Virus record (IMG/VR): IMGVR_UViG_3300027489_000004
Coordinates: 1 to 41,928 of that record
Strand: one strand, 5' to 3'
Length of the DNA stretch: 41,928 bases
Origin: a virus
The notes beneath the pieces are model-generated. The model did no database searches. It was given only the letters and a program-made list of their open reading frames with translations, and had not been told where the DNA came from. The position numbers and the translations under genes were made by a program. Shown piece after piece: positions 21,992 to 30,506 of the stretch; position 1 is the first letter of the stretch, and each line of letters starts with the position of its first letter.

Positions 21992-22267
21992 TTACGGCAT
22001 CCTCAGGTGCTGCGTGACGATGGAAAGCTTTTCAACTACCTCTTCCATCCTGTCAATCTTGTCATTCATCTTGGCTAAACCAGTCTGCATTCCTTCCAAT
22101 ATTTCAGCCTGTTTCTCTACCGTCTTGGCCAATGACTTGTTAGTCTCTTCCGTTGAATCAAGGAACTTAACATGACGGTCTTTTAATGGAAGAACCACAT
22201 ACCAGAAGACGAAGGCTAATCCAGCCGAAGCAAGTCCATACTGTTCAGCGAATTTGAGCCAATCCAT
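21992..22267 (-). CDS. Membrane-anchored coiled-coil protein, holin- or spanin-like (91 aa)
   Basis: The N-terminus has one transmembrane stretch (about 11-28, GLASAGLAFVFWYVVLPL). After a basic KDR the rest is a heptad-like coiled coil with LAKTVEKQAEILEGMQ and similar repeats. This topology suits small phage holins of the BhlA/UviB type or an inner-membrane spanin. It lies between the Cys-rich tip proteins and the large fibre, and no other late protein has a clear N-terminal membrane anchor except the exported one. A lysis role is the best guess, unproven. Confidence 0.5.
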   Translation of the reverse strand: MDWLKFAEQYGLASAGLAFVFWYVVLPLKDRHVKFLDSTEETNKSLAKTVEKQAEILEGMQTGLAKMNDKIDRMEEVVEKLSIVTQHLRMP

Positions 22268-22324
22268 GCCATACGGTCCCCAGGCGCGGCCAAGGTGGTT
22301 GGCATAGTCTACTAAACATATGTG

Positions 22325-23716
22325 TTATTTGGCAATATAATCTTCGCAAGTCAGGCATTGCTTGACTTCCAGGGAATAGTCAATCTTCCTGCATTCCCCA
22401 TGTATGGCGCATTTGTACTTGCTGCAACTGCCACATCCGGCGCGGTTTGATCCCTGGATAGCCTCTCCAAGGTGAAGGCATGGCAATGTCACCCTCTGAA
22501 TGACCGGCGATTGCTGCTGCTGAATCACAGGTGGAGCGACCACCTCTGGTTCTGGTTCGTCAACAAATACTGGCATGGTTCCTTCTGCTGGAGGCGTATA
22601 ACACTCCACAGGAAGGATTTGATCGTTGGGAAAATTCAAGGCATACAACCAGACCTGAAAATTCGCCCTGGTTGCCGTAAGGATTACAGGACTTTGGGCC
22701 TTGGCGACATTGGCGGCGGAAACAATCCAGCCCGCGCCGTTATCGTTCGTGCAGATATAGATCACCCCATTGCCAATCTGTTTGACAATAATGTCGATTC
22801 CCTGCACACCTGGAGCGTGTTGAACCTGTTGAACCACCCCAACAGCCTCAATGCCGCCTGGTAGCCCCAAAAGCCCATAGGTGGCAGCAAATGCTGGGGA
22901 ATTGAATGTGCAGGTTCCTGTTGGCGGGGCAGTCCCAGTCAATGTAATCGTGTCGCAACCGCACGAATCGGTGGTTCCACAGGTTGCCGTGTTGAATCCA
23001 AACTGGGTGAAATCCCTTATCAGAGTATTGTTTGTTGACTTGACGAATCCCCGGAGACAGGTCAACCATTGGGAGCCATCCCAGAATCCACAGGTATCTG
23101 GAACAGCATTTCCTGTTGAACCGCAACCAACCCTCATGGAAATCAAGCCAACATTTATCCTGGCAAAACTGACAGGATCGCCTTTGCCCCCATTCTGATT
23201 GACGGTTATCGCCTTATAGGTCGGTGATGAGAATGCCCGTCCACGATATGGGGTAGTGTCGAGACTAGGTGTTTCTGTCAGGGTTTCTGACCATGTCGAA
23301 TAAACGGCCCAGACATTGCCACCAGTTCCAGGGACAAGGACATAGATCGTTACGGAAACGCTGATCTGGGTAGTGTTCAGCGCGGTCAAGACTGCCCGCA
23401 ACTTGTATTGGTTGGCGCAAGACCCTCCCGATATTCCGCCAAAAAGTGATTCGGCCACCCAGACATTTGGATTCGGCTCATTGTCCTGGCCAGGATTGAT
23501 GCATTTGAATTGAGCGGTCTTCTCTTCAAATCCCAACCAGAATGAGGGGCTGGGCGTTGTCGCTGGAGGGCAGATCGGCCCATAGAATGTCACGCCTATC
23601 ATCCCGCCAGCCTGGGGGAATCCGATGGCGCATAACGAGCAGTCAATGTTCACCGGAATGGTGGGCGGCAAATCCCCGCAGACATTTGATGCCACATTCT
23701 GGATGTACTGCGTCAT
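22325..23716 (-). CDS. Cys-rich tail-tip protein (463 aa)
   Basis: The protein is beta-rich with about 22 cysteines, unusual for a cytoplasmically assembled phage protein. The last 55 residues form a compact Cys cluster (CLHLGEAIQG, AGCGSCSKYKCAIHGECRK, then CLTCEDY), probably a small zinc- or disulfide-stabilised domain; I associate this type of ending with planctomycete and phage proteins. It overlaps the upstream gene by four bases (ATGA). Position after the tape measure suggests a tail-tip or baseplate component. Confidence 0.55.
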   Translation of the reverse strand: MTQYIQNVASNVCGDLPPTIPVNIDCSLCAIGFPQAGGMIGVTFYGPICPPATTPSPSFWLGFEEKTAQFKCINPGQDNEPNPNVWVAESLFGGISGGSCANQYKLRAVLTALNTTQISVSVTIYVLVPGTGGNVWAVYSTWSETLTETPSLDTTPYRGRAFSSPTYKAITVNQNGGKGDPVSFARINVGLISMRVGCGSTGNAVPDTCGFWDGSQWLTCLRGFVKSTNNTLIRDFTQFGFNTATCGTTDSCGCDTITLTGTAPPTGTCTFNSPAFAATYGLLGLPGGIEAVGVVQQVQHAPGVQGIDIIVKQIGNGVIYICTNDNGAGWIVSAANVAKAQSPVILTATRANFQVWLYALNFPNDQILPVECYTPPAEGTMPVFVDEPEPEVVAPPVIQQQQSPVIQRVTLPCLHLGEAIQGSNRAGCGSCSKYKCAIHGECRKIDYSLEVKQCLTCEDYIAK

Positions 23717-24780
23717 GGGGTCACATAAACCTGGAGATTGGATGGGTTAAACTTGATGACCTCACTTCCACCACCCACATAATTAAAGGTGACATTGAAT
23801 TTCCAATTCGACCTGAATGCCCCGCAGAGCATATACATATACTGATCGCAGATGTTCCAGGTGGTCGAATCTCGATTGTAGACCCAGTACCTGGATGAAC
23901 CTATCTTGGGAGACTTCAGAGTCTGACCGGATGCCGCGCTGCCAACCATGAACAAGTGGCAGTCCACAGAGAATAGCTGGTAGGTTGGGACTATTTCCGG
24001 CTTGATTGGCAATGGACTGTAATAGTCAACATCCTTGAACCCTTGTATCGGATATTTAACGAATGCCATGCCGAAGTAGAAGATCAGCGTGTAACCGATG
24101 TACTGTCCAAGAAGAGTGCCTTCCGAAGAATAAGTGTTTACTGGTGTGCAGAATGGGATGAAATTCTGGTTATAGGAATCGACCTTTGTCGGATTGGAAC
24201 CTGAATCCTCGTAATATTGAACCGCGTTGAATGGTTCCGCCACATCCTTGTTTGTCCAGAAATAGTTGGCCGGATGCATGAAACCCAACCAATCTGGTTG
24301 GTTGTTGAATGCCGTTGAAGCATCTGTGAAATAAAATCCGTACCTGTTTGCGTAAGCGTTGTTGTTCGGGCTGGCTCCCTTTAGCCTTCGCCTCACCATC
24401 GTGACCATATGGGCTTGCTGTACTGCTGGGCCGGATGCCCGATTGTTATATGGGTCCATCGGGCCGATGATCTTGCGCTCTCTCCAGGGGGCAAGGTTTG
24501 CCGCCTGGAAGTATGTTGGCAATGTCACCGCGCTGGGTGTCTGACCGTATAGTTGATGCCTGGTCAAAGCGTCTGGTATTTGCGGATCAAGCAGTAATTG
24601 CGTCCCTGGATTTGTCGAATATGCGGCGCATCCAAACCATCCAGAGTCAGGATAAGTGGCTAGTGGTGGAGATGATCCCAGGGTGTGGATGCAGAATTCC
24701 TTGAATGGCATACAATGCCTGACTGGCACAGTATTGCAATCCCCGGCCAGCAGATAAGCCTTAGCTCCAGCACCCATCAA
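23713..24780 (-). CDS. Tail-tip structural protein (355 aa)
   Basis: Tyr-, Asn- and Pro-rich with long beta-type segments and few helices, as in virion surface proteins. It contains several cysteines (for example in DCNTVPVRHCMPFKEFC at 14-30) and no enzyme motifs. The start ATGATG at 24780 directly abuts the previous stop, and its own stop overlaps the next ATG. It forms part of a set of Cys-containing tip genes with its neighbours. Exact role unknown. Confidence 0.5.
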   Translation of the reverse strand: MMGAGAKAYLLAGDCNTVPVRHCMPFKEFCIHTLGSSPPLATYPDSGWFGCAAYSTNPGTQLLLDPQIPDALTRHQLYGQTPSAVTLPTYFQAANLAPWRERKIIGPMDPYNNRASGPAVQQAHMVTMVRRRLKGASPNNNAYANRYGFYFTDASTAFNNQPDWLGFMHPANYFWTNKDVAEPFNAVQYYEDSGSNPTKVDSYNQNFIPFCTPVNTYSSEGTLLGQYIGYTLIFYFGMAFVKYPIQGFKDVDYYSPLPIKPEIVPTYQLFSVDCHLFMVGSAASGQTLKSPKIGSSRYWVYNRDSTTWNICDQYMYMLCGAFRSNWKFNVTFNYVGGGSEVIKFNPSNLQVYVTP

Positions 24781-25236
24781 TCACCCGCTGAATGTGACAG
24801 TAACTGGGCACTCACAAAATCCATCGGAAATAATTCCCGTGAATGTCAATGTCACGATCCCTGTGGAAGGGTTCTGACTGCACGATCCAGTTGGAGTGCC
24901 CGTCACATTATCCAGCGACCAATCTGGATACAATTCGGCCTGGTTGATGGTGCAACTGATTGGTGGCCCAGCATTAGTCCAGGCGAAGATAATCCCAAAT
25001 GATCCTGAAGAATATCCCCAGGCAAAGTCGCAAGCCCCGGTCCTGGTCAATGTCCCGGTTATAACCGTGGTTGGCCACCCTGTGTTACAGGTGGTGTTTG
25101 GCGGGATTGGAGTAGACGGTCCAGCGGTGAAGGACATCGTCGCGGGAAGTTCCCTCAAACCCCAGCAGGGGAAATATGCTGGAGCATAGGTTGTCCCAGG
25201 AACCAATGTCTTGCAGTCAATTACTGTGGTACTCAT
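24781..25236 (-). CDS. Cys-rich tail-tip protein (151 aa)
   Basis: A Thr/Gly/Pro-rich, beta-type protein with eight cysteines, among them DCKT near the start and FCECP near the end. It resembles extracellular beta-sandwich proteins more than cytoplasmic ones. The start overlaps the upstream stop by four bases, so translation is coupled. It probably contributes to the tail tip together with its neighbours. No family recognised. Confidence 0.5.
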   Translation of the reverse strand: MSTTVIDCKTLVPGTTYAPAYFPCWGLRELPATMSFTAGPSTPIPPNTTCNTGWPTTVITGTLTRTGACDFAWGYSSGSFGIIFAWTNAGPPISCTINQAELYPDWSLDNVTGTPTGSCSQNPSTGIVTLTFTGIISDGFCECPVTVTFSG

Positions 25237-25661
25237 GCGCCCACACAGGTCGTGTCATATGTTACAACCAACATTCCGCCGGTGCATTGAACTGATGTTA
25301 CATGGGGGCAATCAAGGTTGTTTGGTGTTCCACCGCTTTTTATGAATTCATATAATTGATTCCCATTAACATCCATCACGCGAGGTCTTAATAAAACAAT
25401 GTCTCCTACCGCTGCCTGACTGCCATCAATCGCATATGCCTGGAGAGCGGTAGTTGTGCCAGAAAGTCCGTTAATAGTATCGTCTTGGTAGTCATACCCG
25501 TTATCACACAATTCTTGTTCAACCCATGCGTGTGGATAACCAACGCACGATCCAGAACCAGATTGAGACGCTCCAACTTCCGTTATTCTTGCAATTATCC
25601 ATTCTGACTGAATTTCAACAGTCAGATCATTCACCAGTCTATTTCTGCTTACTACTGCCAT
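25233..25661 (-). CDS. Tail-tip protein with beta-barrel-like pattern (142 aa)
   Basis: The middle part (about 86-104, AVGDIVLLRPRVMDVNGNQL) looks like an OB-fold or adhesin-tip barrel as seen in other small phage tip proteins. Five cysteines are present (SCVGYP, LCDNG, DCPH, QCTG, TCVG). The first 30 residues (LTVEIQSEWIIARI) form beta strands. One-base overlap with the upstream gene (TAATG). The position fits a hub-associated tip protein. Confidence 0.45.
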   Translation of the reverse strand: MAVVSRNRLVNDLTVEIQSEWIIARITEVGASQSGSGSCVGYPHAWVEQELCDNGYDYQDDTINGLSGTTTALQAYAIDGSQAAVGDIVLLRPRVMDVNGNQLYEFIKSGGTPNNLDCPHVTSVQCTGGMLVVTYDTTCVGA

Positions 25662-26743
25662 TACACATCATACCTGAATAGTTTTTCCATTGGATAAGAC
25701 AAGTATATTGGCCTGTAGTCTTGTTTTGGATTGAGTGCATTTGGCCTAGCACTAACATAATAATATTTGTAATCAGAACCATGAATCGTTAGGTTGTGGC
25801 CGAATGCCGGAATGGCTTGTCCAAGTCCACCAGGAATTCCTTGACCAAGATCATCATTGTTCTGGCTGAAGTATTCAAAAATGTATGTTATGTCGCACAT
25901 CCTGGTGTGTTCTGGCCTGGCTCCGACATTAGCGGCTTGACCGATTATTTGGTACGGAGGCGCGTATTTATTGACTTCTATCCCCTTGAATAAAAGCGTT
26001 CCAGCCTTGAACTTTATGAAATCGTATTGGTTCACTCGGCCCAATGCTTCTGTTATGTTTTTGCAGAAAACCATTTCATAAGGGACGAAATACCATGTCA
26101 TTTTTACTGTTGGCTTGCATATTAAGACATTAACGCCAGCACCAGATGTTGCCCCGACAGGATTACCATCCGGCCATCCATGACGATATTGGAAAACATT
26201 GGTTGGAGTTGTCAGAAATTCTGCATTCGTCTCCATCGATATTTCAACGAATCGGTTGTATTCCTTGCAGTCTGTGAATTGGCTGAAATTGGCAGCATTC
26301 TGGAAGTCGTAATAATATTTCTTGTTGACTTCCCAGGTGGCCTTCAAGGAATCGTCTGTCTCAATCAGATAAGGCCTTGGCTCGAATTCGACCACCATAC
26401 GATACTGCGAATAAATCGCCACATCTCGAAAATGGTTTTGCAATATCCTCTGGAGTGGCGCGGCCTCAATCCTTCCCTCTGGGGTGATACCCTCAATGTT
26501 GGATATCCTGGTTGCGTACAAGTAATCGAATTGTGGATGCGCTGCTGGAAGATATCTATTTAGATTTCCTTGGGCGGTGAATGCGGCAGCACCAAGGATG
26601 TCTCTGATGAATGCGCCCATCTGACCACGGCGCAAAACATATTCAACCGATGCTACACCGCCGCCCGTTGTAAACGAGGCCTTTGATGGACTGATTCTAT
26701 CAATCCGTTCTGCTGCATCACCGGTCGTTTGATTAAATGGCAT
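25661..26743 (-). CDS. Tail hub/distal tail-like structural protein (360 aa)
   Basis: It lies directly after the tape measure, where siphophages usually encode the distal tail and hub proteins. Beta-rich with Tyr, Phe and Arg; no enzyme motifs. ATG 26743 has AAAGGTAGG upstream. The region around YRMVVEFEPRPYLIETD (115-131) and the later MTWYFVPYEMVFCKNI suggest layered beta sheets. The assignment is from position and composition, not sequence identity. Confidence 0.5.
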   Translation of the reverse strand: MPFNQTTGDAAERIDRISPSKASFTTGGGVASVEYVLRRGQMGAFIRDILGAAAFTAQGNLNRYLPAAHPQFDYLYATRISNIEGITPEGRIEAAPLQRILQNHFRDVAIYSQYRMVVEFEPRPYLIETDDSLKATWEVNKKYYYDFQNAANFSQFTDCKEYNRFVEISMETNAEFLTTPTNVFQYRHGWPDGNPVGATSGAGVNVLICKPTVKMTWYFVPYEMVFCKNITEALGRVNQYDFIKFKAGTLLFKGIEVNKYAPPYQIIGQAANVGARPEHTRMCDITYIFEYFSQNNDDLGQGIPGGLGQAIPAFGHNLTIHGSDYKYYYVSARPNALNPKQDYRPIYLSYPMEKLFRYDV

Positions 26744-26764
26744 CTCTTTGCCTACCTTTATTAA

Positions 26765-28465
26765 TCAGAATGGGCCAGCGAGAACCCTGCGCCTCACATC
26801 CTCAAACCTCTCCATATTCCTCTGCCTAATACCATCACCACCAACCTGCTCAAGACCACCATTTCTATTCCTATTATCCATTCGTTCAAGTGCTTCCGCA
26901 CAACGCCGCGTATTATTTGCCGTATCAGCAGCAGCTGTAGAGGCTCCAGCACCAAGTGATTGAGCCAAGATGTTTTTACCAAATTCCGTAATACCAGAAT
27001 AAGATGCCTGCCTAGCACCCATCCCAATCGACGCTCCAGGCTTAAACTCAAATTCCTTGAGGAATCCTGTAAACTTTCCAAGGCTAAGTGCTGCTGTTGC
27101 AATTCCACCGATCAACAATGAGAGACCACCAGTCATCATCGCCGCGCCAGTTGCTGCCGCTGTTGCAAACGATATGACTGCAACGATTGCCCTATACGCC
27201 AGAATCATTGAGAATCCCTGGAGCCACCAAATAAGCGGTTCCATTATGTAGGCGAATGCCTTGGTCAAGAATGTCGCAACCTGAACGAATATCTCGATTA
27301 TTGAGAAAAGGTCTCTAAACTTGGGGAACAATTGAATGAATAAATCCAGAAATGCAGCGACAAATTGAGAGATTAATGGCGCAAATTCCTTCGCTATTGG
27401 AACCAGGAAGTCAGCGAAATTCCTTACGGCAGCAGTAGCACCTTCCACAACAGGCTGGAGGGCCATGCCTATGGTTGCGTACAAGTCCTTCATGGCGAAC
27501 CCAAGCTGGGCCACCAATCCAGGATTGAAGGCAGCTACAAATTTCGTCGCGCTACCAATGATTCCAATCAAATCATCAAACGAAGACTTTAATTTCCCGA
27601 AGAAACCAAAGAAGTTTTCAATATCTTTTTCAGGCTTTTTCTTCTCTTCGCCTTTCCCTCCCTTTTCAGCATCTTTATTTTTCTGCTCTTTATCGAGCAT
27701 TGCCTGCCATTTTGTCTCTAGTCTTTCATTCCTACTTTTCGCCTTTTCCTCGTCTCGAAGAGATTTTACATATTCTCTCGATCTCTGAGCGTTCAGAGAT
27801 TGCTGAGACCTTCTTTTAGCATCCTCTTCTTTCTTCTTGGCCTTCTCTTCCTCTACTTGCCTTTTTTCTTTTTCTTTCATGTACTTTGCAAAGTATTTCT
27901 TGTCCCTTTCCCTAACTTTTTCTTCTTCTTTTTCTTTGTCTCTCGCTGCTTTTTCCAAACTTTTTCTTTTCTTTTCTTCCGCCTTCTCTATTTCTTTTGC
28001 GTTTTTTTCAGCATCCCTCAATGCTTTTGCTTGAGCAGATTTCTGTATATTCTCCTTTTCCTTTTCAGCGCGAAGTAACTCCCTAGACCTTTGAGCCTCC
28101 AGCGATTTCTTTGCCCTTTCCTGGCCCTGAATATCGGCAAGCATCTGCCTTGAACGCTGCTTCGATAGAGAAGCAATAGCCTGGCTTTCCGCATTGAATT
28201 GGGCTATCAACGCTCTGGATCGTTGAGCCATTAGCGACTTAACAGCAGATTCTTCTGCCTTTGCCGCTCTCAACATTTCAGCCGATCTTTGCCGGTTCAA
28301 TCCCTTTGCCGATGCAGACATATCGTCCGCAAGCTTCTTAATTGATTTGGCAAGCTTCTTCGCTTCAGCGTCAACGACATTGACTGCTGGCTTTATCGCA
28401 TCAGCAATCGACTTGGATACTGGATCACCGCCGCCAGCCCCAGGTGGTCCGAAGCTATTTGCCAT
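26765..28465 (-). CDS. Tape measure protein with 22-residue repeats (566 aa)
   Basis: Tape measure proteins set tail length and enter the cell during DNA delivery. The N-terminal half is a long charged coiled coil. Four exact 22-residue repeats start at Leu56, Leu78, Leu100 and Leu122, each with Leu-x-x-Gln-Arg-Ser (for example LMAQRSR and LEAQRSR). From about 290 to 470 hydrophobic helices alternate, as expected for membrane-insertion segments. The C-terminal 100 residues are Gly/Ala/Arg-rich. At about 0.15 nm per residue the tail would be about 85 nm. ATG 28465 follows GGGAGGAAG and overlaps the chaperone end. Confidence 0.85.
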   Translation of the reverse strand: MANSFGPPGAGGGDPVSKSIADAIKPAVNVVDAEAKKLAKSIKKLADDMSASAKGLNRQRSAEMLRAAKAEESAVKSLMAQRSRALIAQFNAESQAIASLSKQRSRQMLADIQGQERAKKSLEAQRSRELLRAEKEKENIQKSAQAKALRDAEKNAKEIEKAEEKKRKSLEKAARDKEKEEEKVRERDKKYFAKYMKEKEKRQVEEEKAKKKEEDAKRRSQQSLNAQRSREYVKSLRDEEKAKSRNERLETKWQAMLDKEQKNKDAEKGGKGEEKKKPEKDIENFFGFFGKLKSSFDDLIGIIGSATKFVAAFNPGLVAQLGFAMKDLYATIGMALQPVVEGATAAVRNFADFLVPIAKEFAPLISQFVAAFLDLFIQLFPKFRDLFSIIEIFVQVATFLTKAFAYIMEPLIWWLQGFSMILAYRAIVAVISFATAAATGAAMMTGGLSLLIGGIATAALSLGKFTGFLKEFEFKPGASIGMGARQASYSGITEFGKNILAQSLGAGASTAAADTANNTRRCAEALERMDNRNRNGGLEQVGGDGIRQRNMERFEDVRRRVLAGPF

Positions 28466-29173
28466 TTTGCGCTTCCTCCCACCTTTTCTCCAGTTCCTCT
28501 GGAGTCAGGCCCAATGCCATTCCAAGATTGAAGAACTCGTCCTTGGAACGGTCAATGAACTTGCCGTCCTCATCGTAATCATACATCTGTTTAATTGGTC
28601 TTGGAATACCCTTATTATCCCTTTCTCTGTAATAGAGCAGGGATATCTGGCGCATTGTCAACTGCGATACTTCTGACATGGACAAGCAGAATGGCTCATC
28701 CAAGAGACCGGCGACGATCTGAGGCCAATTTGGTTCCTCTACTCCGCCGCCGGTTTCTCCGCTTTTTTTGGGTATGATCTCTCCGTAATCATCCCAACAA
28801 CATCCTTGACCTCTGGCTCGGTTGTAATGAGCCTCATAGCCTCATCTCTGTCAACATTGAATATTGCGGAAACCATTGCGCTTACACCCTTGATAGTCTC
28901 AAGGGCATCCTGGCAATACTCTCCACCGAAGTTGAACCGGCCCTGGGTGATGTCGCGTAACAGCCTTGAAAGCTGAAGAGCATATTCCTCCTCACCGATC
29001 AAATCCTTATGCGCCTTTAATGCCTCAATTGCATCATGCTCAATCATCCGCTCAATCTTGGATTGAGCCTTCAGATTGATCAGAGATAGTTGGTATTTCT
29101 TCCCTTGGCTATCAGTCCACTCTGGCGGCGCACCATGTGTGCCGATCACATCAGAAACCGTATTGATGGGCAT
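28455..29173 (-). CDS. Tail assembly chaperone, -1 frameshift fusion (239 aa)
   Basis: Most long-tailed phages make two chaperones from one start, the longer by a -1 ribosomal frameshift (lambda G/GT). Here the zero frame runs from ATG 29173 to a stop at 28739. After slipping at CCCAAAA (28772-28766) the -1 frame stays open to the stop at 28455, ending just inside the tape measure gene. The extension of about 100 residues contains LLDEPFCL, a Tyr/Arg-rich middle and GLTPEELEKRWEEAQ, which look like real coding sequence. Order tube, chaperone, tape measure is standard. Confidence 0.8.
28707..28772 (-). promoter_or_regulatory. Programmed -1 frameshift site
   Basis: On the minus strand the bases are TAC CCA AAA AAA GCG in zero frame, so C CCA AAA is a canonical X-XXY-YYZ slippery heptamer (28772-28766) followed by more A residues. 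Eleven bases further a 7-bp perfect stem ACCGGCG/CGCCGGT (28754-28748 with 28713-28707) can form with a 34-base loop, a possible stimulatory structure or pseudoknot. Confidence 0.8.
28739..29173 (-). CDS. Tail assembly chaperone, unshifted product (144 aa)
   Basis: The G-like product that results when no frameshift occurs. ATG 29173 lies four bases after the upstream stop and has GAGG at suitable distance; the frame is also open from ATG 29206 but that overlaps the previous gene. The protein is mostly helical and acidic with LKAQSKIERMIEHDAIEALK as a central helix. It ends KKAEKPAAE after the slippery site. Ratio of long to short product is typically low in such systems. Confidence 0.75.
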   Translation of the reverse strand: MPINTVSDVIGTHGAPPEWTDSQGKKYQLSLINLKAQSKIERMIEHDAIEALKAHKDLIGEEEYALQLSRLLRDITQGRFNFGGEYCQDALETIKGVSAMVSAIFNVDRDEAMRLITTEPEVKDVVGMITERSYPKKAEKPAAE

Positions 29174-29174
29174 T

Positions 29175-29666
29175 TTAGAACCTCGGAATCGTATCGGTAT
29201 CGTCATTCTTGTTGTTCAATGTAACAACAAGGTCTATATTCCATTCTATTGTGCCTTTTACCGTTACGGCATAATTATATGAAGTCACGAATGCTAATTC
29301 TGTCCTGAAGAATGTCCTGTTCCCATCTATCATCAATGAAACAGTAACAAACTCACCAATGTCCAATATTGGCAATTCTTTATAGAAACCATGCAACTTT
29401 ATAGTCGCATCAAACATTCCACCTTTGACATATTTCCTTGGGACTCCCTTGTTGAACCACTCTGGGAAGTCGGTGGGGGTTGCTTCTATATTGGAATCTC
29501 TGAATATCTGAACCGTTGTCAACTCAATTGGTTCGTCTTTTATTTCAAAAGACCAGCTATCAGCAACCAAGAATCTGGCATTATTAAGCAGCACCCCCGC
29601 TCTATACCCAGAATAGAACGGGGATGTTGTTTCTCTTGTCGGATAATTTGCGCCAAATGCTGGCAT
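29175..29666 (-). CDS. Tail structural protein (163 aa)
   Basis: Located between the tail tube protein and the chaperone. The fold pattern is beta with FLVADSWSFEIKDEPIELTT (32-51) and strand pairs later (FFRTELAFVTSYNYAVTV). It resembles tail-tube or tube-associated proteins in general layout, so it may be a second tube or initiator protein. No motif allows a closer name. ATG 29666 is used. Confidence 0.5.
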   Translation of the reverse strand: MPAFGANYPTRETTSPFYSGYRAGVLLNNARFLVADSWSFEIKDEPIELTTVQIFRDSNIEATPTDFPEWFNKGVPRKYVKGGMFDATIKLHGFYKELPILDIGEFVTVSLMIDGNRTFFRTELAFVTSYNYAVTVKGTIEWNIDLVVTLNNKNDDTDTIPRF

Positions 29667-29671
29667 CTACA

Positions 29672-30022
29672 TTATCCCAGGTTTGCTGCGAGAGACCCTG
29701 AAACCTCGATGGTTGCCTTTTCCTTGACCGATGTGTCAACGGTCACGCTGGTGATTAGGACTTGATACGGTCCAAGGGTGACCGCGCCACTAATACCAAA
29801 GGTGAAACTTGCCAATGCTCCGCTTGACGGAGCGGTTCCGTTGTACGGTCCAGAGGCAGAGACCGTGCCACCCTGGATTCCGGCAATCAGATTCTTTTGG
29901 CCAACAGACTGGAAGTTTGTCACTTCGACCTCTTCGGTCTCAATGGCAATGCTCCAGGTATCCATCGGATAGGCAACACCACCAATGGAAAGAGTCGCAT
30001 TCTTACCAGCGTAGAAAGGCAT
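29672..30022 (-). CDS. Probable major tail tube protein (116 aa)
   Basis: A short protein starting MPFYAGKNATLSIGGVAYPM with DTWSIAIETEEVEVTNF, a pattern I associate with phage tail tube subunits (first strand, then an EVEVTNF strand that forms the tube wall), and a second half of regular beta strands ending in Thr/Val. Tube subunits form hexameric rings. Length and position just before the chaperone gene support this. AGGAGG precedes the start. Confidence 0.6.
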   Translation of the reverse strand: MPFYAGKNATLSIGGVAYPMDTWSIAIETEEVEVTNFQSVGQKNLIAGIQGGTVSASGPYNGTAPSSGALASFTFGISGAVTLGPYQVLITSVTVDTSVKEKATIEVSGSLAANLG

Positions 30023-30023
30023 C

Positions 30024-30506
30024 TTACTGACCTCCTAGAATTGCAATCTTGTATGTTCCGCCAGAACCCCCGGCAGTCACTTTGAGGGTCTTGACCGATG
30101 CACTAACAGTCTGGGCGGTTGCTTGTCCAAAGACGAAAAAACCGCCGGATGGGACAACCATTGCCGGGGCTGTTCCAGACAAAGGCCAAGTCAGAGGATT
30201 TGAAGTACCCTGCTGTAATGTCACTTGCCCGTCAGAACAACTAATGGCAATCGCAAAAGCCCTGGTCATCACCAAGGATTGCGACAAGAAATCAGTCAAA
30301 GATTGCAGATCGTATGTCTGCGATGCTGATGCGGAAAGGGTTCTTTCTTCGGCATAAACAACATTGGCTGGTGTAGCTCCAGTCAATGAAGGTGAAACAC
30401 TAGCCGAAATAGAATCCAAACCCTGTATTGTGTTGGAAAATCCGGTATTAGTCTTGGTTTGAATCCAAGATATTGACCCATTAACACCAGCTGTTGTTAG
30501 TGCCAT
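30024..30506 (-). CDS. Tail/virion structural protein (160 aa)
   Basis: Ser/Thr/Ala/Gly-rich beta protein. It contains repeats of short strands (for example TLSASASQTYDLQSLTDFL) and ends with a Gly-rich segment. It shows no enzyme motif. Neighbouring genes of similar size and style suggest tail tube accessory or decoration. One-base overlap with the upstream gene. Role unknown. Confidence 0.45.
   Translation of the reverse strand: MALTTAGVNGSISWIQTKTNTGFSNTIQGLDSISASVSPSLTGATPANVVYAEERTLSASASQTYDLQSLTDFLSQSLVMTRAFAIAISCSDGQVTLQQGTSNPLTWPLSGTAPAMVVPSGGFFVFGQATAQTVSASVKTLKVTAGGSGGTYKIAILGGQ

Noticed and set aside
27465-28078. Phe/Ser-rich open frames on the plus strand
   Set aside because: They are the reverse complement of the Lys/Glu-rich coiled coil of the tape measure protein and have no ribosome binding site.
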